Source of the DNA: Rikenellaceae bacterium
GTDB taxonomy: Bacteria > Bacteroidota > Bacteroidia > Bacteroidales > Rikenellaceae
Length of the DNA: 64,000 nucleotides
NCBI GenBank assembly: GCA_015059845.1
Contig: SUZR01000001.1
Location: 124,001-188,000, forward strand
Direction: 5' to 3'
Within the stretch, counting starts at the first letter, position 1, and each line of letters begins with the position of its first letter. Positions 16,717 to 24,020 of this stretch are shown here, piece by piece. The notes below the pieces were generated by a model. It had not been told where the DNA came from and searched no databases. It saw only the letters and a program-made list of their open reading frames with translations. A program made the position numbers and the translations under genes.

Positions 16717-17132
16717 AAGCTCATCTCCTTAATAAATTTGTCTATCAGCGGTAGGCACTCCTCGGCAGTTTTACAATCCTGGCACAATTTCTCCACGGGG
16801 CAAATGTCTGTACCTGCGCGATTTATGATGTTTGGAACGCACTCTTTGAACTCAAGCTCTACCCCACTTTTGGTAAATAGCTCCATCGCGGCGGCACTTA
16901 CAACATCTGCATATACCCATCTTACGCCACCTGCAATCATTAAAGCAGCAGCCCCCTTGCCGACAACCTTGTCGGCAATAGAGGCTCCGCATAATAGTTC
17001 TGGCTCGTGGTTTAATATACGGAACAAATCCTTCACTCCGCGCTCGTTGAATGACCGCGTTGCTCCGTTGTTAAATATTACGCACGAACACTGCTCGGCG
17101 TGCAGTTGGGTTATTAGTTGCTGTCGCTCCAT
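16713..17132 (-). CDS. DUF1893 protein (deaminase-like fold)
   Basis: 139 residues. Family marks are CSCVIFNNGATRSFNERGVKDL, then IADKVVGKGAAALMIAGGVRWVYADVVS and a Cys-rich C-terminal part (CPVEKLCQDCKTAEECLP). DUF1893 proteins adopt a cytidine-deaminase-like fold but have no settled function. The C-terminal four cysteines could bind a metal or Fe-S centre. The gene starts 2 bases after the aldo/keto reductase stop and overlaps the next lipoprotein gene by four bases, so it is tightly bound to this operon. Confidence 0.85.
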   Translation of the reverse strand: MERQQLITQLHAEQCSCVIFNNGATRSFNERGVKDLFRILNHEPELLCGASIADKVVGKGAAALMIAGGVRWVYADVVSAAAMELFTKSGVELEFKECVPNIINRAGTDICPVEKLCQDCKTAEECLPLIDKFIKEMSL

Positions 17133-17134
17133 TG

Positions 17135-18520
17135 TTAAAACTCGCGGCCCTGCTTCAAATCCTCGATGTACTTGTCTATGCGACGCATCTCACGAGGGAT
17201 GTCAATACGCTGTGGGCAGTGAGGATTACACTGCTTACAACCCACGCAGTGGTCGGCCTGACGCTCCTTCTCTACGGCACGGTCATATCCAACAAGGAAT
17301 GCTCGGCGTGCCTTGCGATAGTTCTCATCGCGTGAACTCTTCGAGAGATTACCCTCGTTCACGCACTTGTTGTAATGCAGCAAGATACCCGGAATATCCA
17401 ATCCGTAGGGACAGGGCATACAATATTTACAATCGTTACACGGGATTGTGGGATATTGCAACATCAGCTCGGCGGTCTCGAACAAAAACTCCTTCTGCTC
17501 GTCGTTAAGCTCCTCCAGAGGTGCGTATGTGCGGATGTTATCCTCCAGGTGCTCCATATAGGTCATACCGCTAAGTGCAGTGAGCACCATCGGATATGAG
17601 CCGACAAAGCGGAATGCCCACGATGCTACGCTACGCTCGGGTGCCTGCTCCTGCAGACGTGCTGCGATATGGTTAGGAACATTTGACAGGCGGCCACCCA
17701 GCAACGGCTCCATAATAACTACGGGGATATTGCGCTTCTCCAGCTCTGCATATAGGTACTCCGCGTTGACGTTGTTGCCACGTGCGCTGCGCCAATCCGA
17801 GTAGTTCATCTGTATCTGGATGAAGTCCCAGTGTACCTTCTCGTGGAGTGAGAGGATATGGTCGAAAATCTCCTTCTCGCCGTGGAATGACCAGCCGAGG
17901 TTGCGAATCTTTCCCTTCTTGCGCTCCTCAATAAGGAAGTCGAGGATACCGTTGTCGATAAAACGACGGTTGAAAGCGTCGAGACTTGCACCGATGTTAT
18001 GCAACAGGTAGTAATCCATATAATCTACCTGTAACTTCTCGAACGAACGCTTGTACATCGCAACCGAGTTCTCAAACGAGGGGTTTGAGAAGTTAGACAT
18101 CTTGGTGGCGATGAAGTAACTCTCGCGCGGGTGGCGGCTAAGAGCGATACCCGTAGCCTCCTCGGACATACCCTGACAATATACGGGTGACGTGTCGAAG
18201 TAATTTACGCCGTGTGCCAAAGCGTAATCTACCAACTCGTTGACGCTCTCCTGGTCAATCTTTGAACGCTGGTCGCGCGCGCTGCCTCCCTCGATGGTCG
18301 GCCAACGCATACAGCCGTAGCCCAAAATAGATACTTTATCCCCCGTATTGGGATTTGTACGGTAGGTCATCTTGTCGGTGGGGACCTCGCCCAATGCCGA
18401 TGAGTCAATCTTCAAACCATTGCTCTTACAACCCGTAAATGCAGCAGCCGTAAGCAGAGAACCTGCTCCTAAACGCTTGATAAACTCGCGGCGGTCGATA
18501 GTATTTTTATTCTTCTTCAT
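17135..18520 (-). CDS. Tat-signal aldo/keto reductase with 4Fe-4S domain
   Basis: 461 residues in three parts. The N-terminus has a twin-arginine signal (DRREFIKRLGAG) with a possible lipobox (FTGC), so the protein is likely exported folded. Residues about 55-360 form an aldo/keto reductase barrel with the tetrad region FDTSPVY (Asp, Tyr), ATKMSN (Lys) and YLLHNI (His). The C-terminal about 90 residues are ferredoxin-like with CNDCKYCMPCPYG and CVGCKQCNPHCPQ. Ordinary aldo/keto reductases use NADPH, which is not expected outside the cytoplasm, so the Fe-S clusters may supply electrons (inference). The gene lies 11 bases after the membrane polyferredoxin gene. Confidence 0.9.
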   Translation of the reverse strand: MKKNKNTIDRREFIKRLGAGSLLTAAAFTGCKSNGLKIDSSALGEVPTDKMTYRTNPNTGDKVSILGYGCMRWPTIEGGSARDQRSKIDQESVNELVDYALAHGVNYFDTSPVYCQGMSEEATGIALSRHPRESYFIATKMSNFSNPSFENSVAMYKRSFEKLQVDYMDYYLLHNIGASLDAFNRRFIDNGILDFLIEERKKGKIRNLGWSFHGEKEIFDHILSLHEKVHWDFIQIQMNYSDWRSARGNNVNAEYLYAELEKRNIPVVIMEPLLGGRLSNVPNHIAARLQEQAPERSVASWAFRFVGSYPMVLTALSGMTYMEHLEDNIRTYAPLEELNDEQKEFLFETAELMLQYPTIPCNDCKYCMPCPYGLDIPGILLHYNKCVNEGNLSKSSRDENYRKARRAFLVGYDRAVEKERQADHCVGCKQCNPHCPQRIDIPREMRRIDKYIEDLKQGREF

Positions 18521-18531
18521 TGTTCTCTTTT

Positions 18532-20007
18532 TTAGATGGTTCGATGATTTTTATAACCCTTTACACGAATTGCACTGAACGGACGTGCCGGACAGAGATT
18601 CTCGCACGCACCACAGCCGATACACAAGTGTTTGTTGACTGATGGAATCTTGCGTGACTTGGTGTCACGATAATCCGAAAGAATCATAGTGATAGCTCCC
18701 GTAGGACAGTGACGCTGGCAGTTGCCGCACTCCACATCGTCGGTGATGACCACACAATTATCGCGTACCCACTCGGCGTGGCCAAGCTGTATTGAAGACT
18801 TCTCCTCTACACTGATGGGTTTGATAGCGCCCGTAGGACACACCTGCGAACATTTGTTACACTCGGGACGACAGTAGCCCTTCTCGTACGACATCTCGGG
18901 CTGCATAAATGTGGTAAGGTCGGCCGAAGGACGAAGCACCTGCGTAGGACATACCGCAACGCAGAGCTGACAACCCGTACAGTGTGCTGCCATATTACGT
19001 GCGCTGAGCGAGCCCGGAGGCGTGAGTGCGCGATTCTTGAATGGAGACTGCTTGGCAATGATTGTAGCATAACCACCATCGAGTTTCATCTCCTGAGCCT
19101 TTGCTGCAGATGTAGCCAGCAGACCTGCGCCTACAAGGAAGTTACGGCGAGATTTGTCGGCTGGAGCTGCTGCGGCAGGTGTGGCACTCCCCTTTCGCAA
19201 GGTATATTTAATTGCACCCTTGTTGCACGACTCAAGGCAATCCATACAAACTACGCAACGACTGTAATCGATTGAGTGATTCTTTGCGTCGATACACGAT
19301 GCCTTGCACTTGCGTGCGCACAGGCCACAATTTATACATTTGTCTGTGTCGATAACGGGCTTAAGGAGTGAGAAGCGTGACAATGCACCTAATACAGTAC
19401 CTACGGGGCAGATGGTGTTGCAATATGTACGACCATTGCGCCAAGCCAAAACGGCAAGCACGATAAGCGTAACGACTGCTACGGCAAATGTAGCCCAGCT
19501 GCCTACAACAACATCTGTTGAGTAGAATGCATAGCTGTCAACACGTTCGGCGATGTATGCCAATAGGTTGTTTCCCCACTTCCATAGAGGAGCAAACAGG
19601 TTTTGCGCAATACGACCGAATGCACTATAAGGAGCAACAAGCAGTGCCACAGCACCAAAGCCGGCAGCGAGTGTTACTATAAATATTGCGAGTACGGCGT
19701 AACGCAACCAATTTTTAGCGGGCGAATAGCTGAAACGATTCTTCTTGCGGCGGCCTGCAAACCAGGAGATGATATCCTGCATTACACCCAAAGGGCAAAT
19801 AACGGAGCAGTAAACGCGACCAAAAAGAAGCGTTAACGCAACAAGAAAAACGATTACACCTACATTTAATGCCAATATGGCTGGAAGAAACTGGACTTTT
19901 GCCAGCCAACCAAACCACGCGTGTATTGTTCCGGTAAAGTCGAGGAACAGGAGCGTGATGAGCGTGAAACACAACGCCGCAGCGATGATTCTGATTTTTC
20001 GCAACAT
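18532..20007 (-). CDS. Membrane polyferredoxin, NapH-like part fused to NapG-like Fe-S part
   Basis: 491 residues. The first about 215 residues hold several membrane segments and the two CxxxCP motifs typical of NapH/CcoG (YCSVICPLG, YCNTICPVG). Then come two 4Fe-4S motifs (CINCGLCARKC, CVVCMDCLESC). At about residue 285 an internal twin-arginine-like stretch (KSRRNFLVGAGLL) is followed by an Ala-rich segment, after which lie four more cluster motifs (CTGCQLCVAVCP, CRPECNKCSQVCP, CGNCQRHCP, CIGCGACENLCP). NapG normally starts with such a Tat signal, so this looks like a NapH-NapG fusion. It should pass quinol-derived electrons across or to the outer face of the inner membrane; the partner is probably the adjacent exported reductase. 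Promoter candidate TATATTTG at 20070-20063 (minus). Confidence 0.88.
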   Translation of the reverse strand: MLRKIRIIAAALCFTLITLLFLDFTGTIHAWFGWLAKVQFLPAILALNVGVIVFLVALTLLFGRVYCSVICPLGVMQDIISWFAGRRKKNRFSYSPAKNWLRYAVLAIFIVTLAAGFGAVALLVAPYSAFGRIAQNLFAPLWKWGNNLLAYIAERVDSYAFYSTDVVVGSWATFAVAVVTLIVLAVLAWRNGRTYCNTICPVGTVLGALSRFSLLKPVIDTDKCINCGLCARKCKASCIDAKNHSIDYSRCVVCMDCLESCNKGAIKYTLRKGSATPAAAAPADKSRRNFLVGAGLLATSAAKAQEMKLDGGYATIIAKQSPFKNRALTPPGSLSARNMAAHCTGCQLCVAVCPTQVLRPSADLTTFMQPEMSYEKGYCRPECNKCSQVCPTGAIKPISVEEKSSIQLGHAEWVRDNCVVITDDVECGNCQRHCPTGAITMILSDYRDTKSRKIPSVNKHLCIGCGACENLCPARPFSAIRVKGYKNHRTI

Positions 20008-20062
20008 AATTTATAATATTTGTTTATGATAGCAACTATTGTTTGTCGCATAGTCCTAAACG

Positions 20063-20070
20063 CAAATATA
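20063..20070 (-). promoter_or_regulatory. -7 element upstream of the Fe-S redox operon
   Basis: The minus strand carries TATATTTG, a full match to the Bacteroidetes -7 element, about 55 bases before the polyferredoxin ATG. No TTG was found at the usual -33 distance. Confidence 0.4.
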
Positions 20071-20174
20071 ATAAAAATAATGGATAATCAGCGTCGTAAC
20101 TCTGTAAAAAGGAAAAATTAGAGATAAAAGCGAATCTCGGCTTGTGGAATTGTGATTCGGATGTTATAGAAAAT

Positions 20175-20203
20175 AAAAAAGTCCTAAGAAATCTCTTAGG
20201 ACT
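20175..20203 (-). terminator. Intrinsic terminator of the tRNA-Asp gene
   Basis: GTCCTAAGA (20181-20189) pairs with TCTTAGGAC (20194-20202), followed on the minus strand by TTTTTTATTT. It starts right after the tRNA 3' end. Confidence 0.85.
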
Positions 20204-20206
20204 TTG

Positions 20207-20280
20207 CGGTGCGTAGGGGACTCGAACCCCTGACCCCGTGCGTGACAGGCACGTATTCTAACCAGCTGAACTAACGCACC
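20207..20280 (-). tRNA. tRNA-Asp (anticodon GTC)
   Basis: Read on the minus strand, the acceptor stem GGTGCGT/ACGCACC, the anticodon stem CGTGC/GCACG around loop CTGTCAC, and the T arm AGGGG-TTCGAGT-CCCCT all pair. The anticodon is GTC, so it carries aspartate, and the discriminator base is G as usual for tRNA-Asp. The full CCA is not encoded (genome reads CA after the discriminator) and would be added later. A promoter lies directly upstream and a terminator directly downstream, so it is a single-gene unit. Confidence 0.97.
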
Positions 20281-20298
20281 ATTTGCTGATTGCGATTG

Positions 20299-20329
20299 CA
20301 AAGGTAGTATAAAAATGTTAATCTGCAAA
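20299..20329 (-). promoter_or_regulatory. tRNA-Asp promoter
   Basis: Minus strand TTTG (20329-20326), 19 bases, then TACCTTTG (20306-20299): a full match to the Bacteroidetes promoter pattern, about 20 bases before the tRNA. Confidence 0.65.
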
Positions 20330-20549
20330 TTTTTTTTAATTTTTTTTGATGTTATTATTTGCGCGTTAAGTCTGCGTGTGATATAAGTATTTGTTTTATA
20401 AAGGGTTGGTTTTTGCGGGAATCGCAATTATTTGCTTTGGCATATTAGTTGCAAATGTTGTATAGTCGATATTCGGATTTGAGGTTTGGCTATCGGCAAC
20501 TTTAACAAAATGATTTAACGTAATTGCATTCACTTAAACTGTTCAGCTT

Positions 20550-21899
20550 ATGAGAAAAATTCGACTACTTATTTCATTGTCGTTGGTGCTGTTCTGTGTG
20601 CATCAAATATCGGCACAGCGACATAGTTATGGGCACCGTAAGCAAAAACCTACGGTATATATGGTGGCATTCGAGCAGGTTGATACCGTAAATTGCCCAA
20701 TACAGCAGACTATTGCTCAAAATAATCTTGCCGCACAGAGCGTGCGTGCGGATTTTGCTGAAACGCATCGTAGAGGCTTCCAGCAGTTACATAATCCGCA
20801 GTTTGTCTTTACTACGAAGAATAATCGTTTCTCGCTGGGTATTGGTGGCGAGATAAATCTGCGTGCAAGCTACGATTTGAAGGGCGCGGTTGATAATATT
20901 GATTTTGTCCCTTACGACATCCCGATGGATGCAACCTTTGCTAACCGCCAGCGCATAATGATGGATGCTACGGCGTCACGATTGTTTACCAAAGCGGTGG
21001 TTAACTCCGATGTGTTGGGACGTGTTGTGGCATACGTGGATATGGATTTTCGCGGTGGCGAGGAGTTTTCGTATATACCCCACTTGCGTTCGGCGTATGT
21101 TTCGATGTTGGGATTTACGGCAGGTCGTGATGTGACTACATTCTGCGATTTGGAGGCCGTGCCTGAAACCATTGACCACGAGGGCCCCAATGCCTATAAT
21201 TTCCGATTTGCTACGCTGCTTCGATATGAGGTTGACTTCTGGAGAAAACATTTTACATTTGGTGTGGCTGCCGAGATGCCGGTTGTGAGCGGTACATATA
21301 ACGATAATTTCCTGCCACTTGCACAGCGAGTGCCTGATGTACCGGTCTATTTGCAGTATGCGTGGGGTCGAAATCGCCAGAGCCACTTCCGTGCTTCGGC
21401 TGTATTCCGTAATATGTATCTGCACAATACCCGAACGGGTAATAATACGAGTCTGTTTGGCTGGGGCGTGCAGGCGAGTGCGCATATCGAACTTGGCGAG
21501 TTCTTTACCATTTATGGTAATGGAATCTATGGCGAGGGTATCACCCCTTATATTCAGGATTTGACAGGCAGCGGTCTTGATTTCACGCCCGACCCGATGA
21601 ATCCCGAGAAGATTCAGACTATGCCGATGTGGGCTTGGCAGGCGTCGGGACAGCTTAATATAATCCCCTCTCGCTTCTGGATTTCAGGTGGATACTCAAC
21701 GGCTTATGTGGAGCGAGAGAATGGATATTATTCTGAAAACCAGTATCGCCGAGGTACATATATTTATGGAAATGCATTCTTCCAGGCAACGGCAAACTGC
21801 CGTATTGCGGCGGAGTATCTGCACGGCTCACGAAAAAACAGAAATGGAGCTATGGGCGAGGCGAATCGTCTAAGCCTGATGGTTCAATACAGCTTCTAA
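20550..21899 (+). CDS. Outer-membrane porin-like beta-barrel protein
   Basis: 449 residues. A Sec signal peptide (MRKIRLLISLSLVLFCVHQISAQ split by type-I cleavage after SAQ) is followed by a stretch with FSLGIGGEINLRASYDLKG, then alternating beta-strands with aromatic girdles, and a terminal aromatic residue (LMVQYSF) as is typical for outer-membrane barrels recognised by the Bam machinery. The region VDNIDFVPYDIP resembles DcaP-type porins. Substrate unknown. The 269-base gap to the tRNA holds the tRNA promoter; no convincing promoter for this gene was seen. A strong terminator follows at 21919. Confidence 0.8.
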   Translation: MRKIRLLISLSLVLFCVHQISAQRHSYGHRKQKPTVYMVAFEQVDTVNCPIQQTIAQNNLAAQSVRADFAETHRRGFQQLHNPQFVFTTKNNRFSLGIGGEINLRASYDLKGAVDNIDFVPYDIPMDATFANRQRIMMDATASRLFTKAVVNSDVLGRVVAYVDMDFRGGEEFSYIPHLRSAYVSMLGFTAGRDVTTFCDLEAVPETIDHEGPNAYNFRFATLLRYEVDFWRKHFTFGVAAEMPVVSGTYNDNFLPLAQRVPDVPVYLQYAWGRNRQSHFRASAVFRNMYLHNTRTGNNTSLFGWGVQASAHIELGEFFTIYGNGIYGEGITPYIQDLTGSGLDFTPDPMNPEKIQTMPMWAWQASGQLNIIPSRFWISGGYSTAYVERENGYYSENQYRRGTYIYGNAFFQATANCRIAAEYLHGSRKNRNGAMGEANRLSLMVQYSF

Positions 21900-21918
21900 A
21901 TCAACTTGTGTATATGCG

Positions 21919-21945
21919 AAGGCGGCCGTTGGGGCCGCCTTTTTT
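21919..21945 (+). terminator. Intrinsic terminator after the porin gene
   Basis: AAGGCGGCC (21919-21927) pairs with GGCCGCCTT (933-941 of the 21 kb region), followed by TTTTT. Confidence 0.85.
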
Positions 21946-21956
21946 GTGCTTATGGT

Positions 21957-21987
21957 TTTGATAATTCTACGGATTTGCCTATATTTG
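21957..21987 (+). promoter_or_regulatory. Promoter of the CapA-like gene
   Basis: TTTG (21957-21960), 19 bases, then TATATTTG (21980-21987). Both elements match consensus exactly. The expected start (about 21991) falls almost on the GTG start codon. Confidence 0.6.
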
Positions 21988-21992
21988 AATTT

Positions 21993-23090
21993 GTGAAGAG
22001 AATTTTTGTCATATCGTTATTGTTCGCGGCGGCGTTTATCCCGCGGCTCCTTGTCTGTGCCGATTCTGCGGAGGATGAGAAGCGCGGAGTGTGGAGCCGT
22101 ATGCGTAGCGTGAAGATTGTCGCTGCAGGCGATTTGATGCAGCACCGTCCGCAGGTGGTGGCGGCACAACTTGACGATACGACAAAGTTCGATTATAGGC
22201 CATCATTCCGTTATGTGGCCGACAGGTTTCGTGAGGCGGATATCGCTATTGTGAATCTGGAGACTACCCTCTCCGAGCGAGGCCCATATACGGGATACCC
22301 CTGTTTCCGTTCTCCTGCCGAGGTGGCAGACGCAATGGCGGATATGGGTGTAGATGTGGCTGCATTGGCGAATAATCACTGTTGCGATAGAGGTGCTTAC
22401 GGCATAGAATCTACGGCAGATATTCTCGATAAGCGGGGCATTTGTCGCGTGGGTGTTTATCAGGATAGCGTTGATTATCAGGAAAATAATATTCTTTACC
22501 TCGAGCGTTACGGTATTCAGTTTGCCGTTGTCAATTACACGTACGGAACCAATGGAATAAATGTCCCGAAGGGAATGGTTGTAAACCATCTGGATAGTGT
22601 TGCTATTGGGCACGATTTGGCCTCAATAAATCGAGATGTTGTGGATTGTGTGATAGCCGTTGTGCATTGGGGAAATGAGTATGAGCGTCAGGCAAACAGA
22701 GAGCAGCGGCAGATGGCGGATTTTATGCATCGCAATGGTGTGGATTTGATTATAGGCAGCCACCCGCACGTCGTGCAGCCGTATGATATCAGGGATGATG
22801 GCAAGATAACACTCTATTCGTTGGGTAATTTTGTGTCGAATCAGCGCACGCGCTATCGTGATGGCGGATTGGTCGCCACGATTGATGTGACGGTTGTGGA
22901 GCAAGGCTGCGGGAAAAAGCTCTTGAATCGTCGTGTGGATTATGATTTGAATGTTACGCCCGTGTGGGTGCTATTGCCTGAGTATGAGATTATTCCGTCG
23001 GATGTTGGGGCGGATGTGAAGATGAATTACGATTCGCGTTTCCGTTATAATCGATTTATGGAAGATGTGCGCGAACTTCTTGAAAAATAA
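21993..23090 (+). CDS. CapA-family metallophosphoesterase-like protein
   Basis: About 365 residues from the GTG at 21993-21995, which begins a good signal peptide (VKRIFVISLLFAAAFI...). The frame is open back to 21906, but that part covers the terminator of the previous gene and the promoter. The mature part has the CapA/PgsA pattern: AAGDLMQH, NLETTLS, ALANNHCCDRG, VVHWGNEY and GSHPHVVQP, which provide metal-binding Asp, Asn and His residues. CapA proteins were first linked to poly-gamma-glutamate capsule but most are of unknown role; no capsule genes are beside it. It likely acts in the periplasm or at the cell surface. Confidence 0.85.
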   Translation: MKRIFVISLLFAAAFIPRLLVCADSAEDEKRGVWSRMRSVKIVAAGDLMQHRPQVVAAQLDDTTKFDYRPSFRYVADRFREADIAIVNLETTLSERGPYTGYPCFRSPAEVADAMADMGVDVAALANNHCCDRGAYGIESTADILDKRGICRVGVYQDSVDYQENNILYLERYGIQFAVVNYTYGTNGINVPKGMVVNHLDSVAIGHDLASINRDVVDCVIAVVHWGNEYERQANREQRQMADFMHRNGVDLIIGSHPHVVQPYDIRDDGKITLYSLGNFVSNQRTRYRDGGLVATIDVTVVEQGCGKKLLNRRVDYDLNVTPVWVLLPEYEIIPSDVGADVKMNYDSRFRYNRFMEDVRELLEK

Positions 23091-23121
23091 AGGGTGCTGA
23101 CTCGTAAGCCAGCACCCTTTT
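23089..23121. terminator. Bidirectional terminator between the CapA-like gene and rubrerythrin
   Basis: AAAGGGTGCTG (23089-23099) pairs with CAGCACCCTTT (23110-23120) around 10 bases. It can serve both convergent genes. Confidence 0.8.
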
Positions 23122-23139
23122 GCTTTGATTATAATCCTA

Positions 23140-23715
23140 TTAATAGTTCTCCTTCTTGGGCTCGAAGAATGCCTGCGGGTGTGCGCAAGCGGGGCACTTG
23201 ATGGGAGCCTCCTTGGCGAGCATAACGTAACCGCAGTTACGGCACTGCCACCAAATCTCGTTGTCGCGTACGAATACTGTACCGTTGGTTACGCGCTCCA
23301 ACAACTTGAGGTAACGACGCTCGTGCTCAGCCTCAACCTTTGCAATCTGACGGAATGTCTCGGCAATCTCAGCAAAACCCTCCTCATCTGCAACCTTTGC
23401 AAAATCAGCGTAGAGTACATCCCACTCCTCGTGCTCGCCAGCAGCTGCTGCTACCAAGTTCTCGGCTGTGGTGCCAATCTTGCCTGCAGGGTATGTTGCA
23501 GTAATCTCAACATCGCCGCCCTCCAAATACTTGAAGAACCTCTTTGCGTGCTCCTTCTCCTGCTCGGCAGTCTCCATAAATACGCCTGAAATCTGCTCGA
23601 ATCCCTCCTTCTTAGCTACACTTACAAAGAATGTGTAACGATTGCGTGCCTGGCTCTCGCCTGCGAATGACTTCAATAAGTTTTGCTCGGTCAATGTACC
23701 TTTAATGCTCTTCAT
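23140..23715 (-). CDS. rbr: Rubrerythrin
   Basis: 191 residues, the usual length. Reduces hydrogen peroxide in the cytoplasm of anaerobes. The four-helix di-iron domain shows ESQARNRYTFF, EQEKEHAKRFF, EHEEWDVLYADFAKVA and EAEHERRYLKLLE with the expected Glu and His ligands. The C-terminal rubredoxin domain has CRNCGYVM and CPACAHPQAFF. It has its own promoter upstream and shares a terminator with the CapA-like gene. Its presence fits an anaerobic gut-type organism. Confidence 0.95.
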   Translation of the reverse strand: MKSIKGTLTEQNLLKSFAGESQARNRYTFFVSVAKKEGFEQISGVFMETAEQEKEHAKRFFKYLEGGDVEITATYPAGKIGTTAENLVAAAAGEHEEWDVLYADFAKVADEEGFAEIAETFRQIAKVEAEHERRYLKLLERVTNGTVFVRDNEIWWQCRNCGYVMLAKEAPIKCPACAHPQAFFEPKKENY

Positions 23716-23764
23716 AGTTTTGTTCGTTTTATGTGTTTGTGAATATTTGTTCTGTTTTCTATTG

Positions 23765-23794
23765 CAAAAATAAGATATTTTTTTTCAGTGTCAA
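23765..23794 (-). promoter_or_regulatory. Rubrerythrin promoter
   Basis: Minus strand TTG (23794-23792), 19 bases, TATTTTTG (23772-23765), about 50 bases before the ATG. The rest of the 305-base intergenic region to ettA (23795-23940) shows no further feature I can support. Confidence 0.55.
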
Positions 23795-23940
23795 GTGATT
23801 TGTTATTATAAAATTTTATAGTACTATCAATGCGCCTTATATTGTGAGCGTGAACGTAGGTTTGGAGTGCGTACGAAATCTGTTAAAATGGTAATTTATG
23901 CAGAAAAAGTGTCGCGAGCGGTAATAAAATAGGTTTTAGA

Positions 23941-23972
23941 TTGGATATTGAAAGGATAGTTTTGTATATTTG
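23941..23972 (+). promoter_or_regulatory. Promoter of ettA
   Basis: TTGG at 23941-23944, 20 bases, then TATATTTG at 23965-23972, giving a leader of about 45 bases. Confidence 0.6.
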
Positions 23973-24020
23973 CAGAATGTTATAAAATAGGTATAGAAAA
24001 TAAATAATAAAACATCATAT

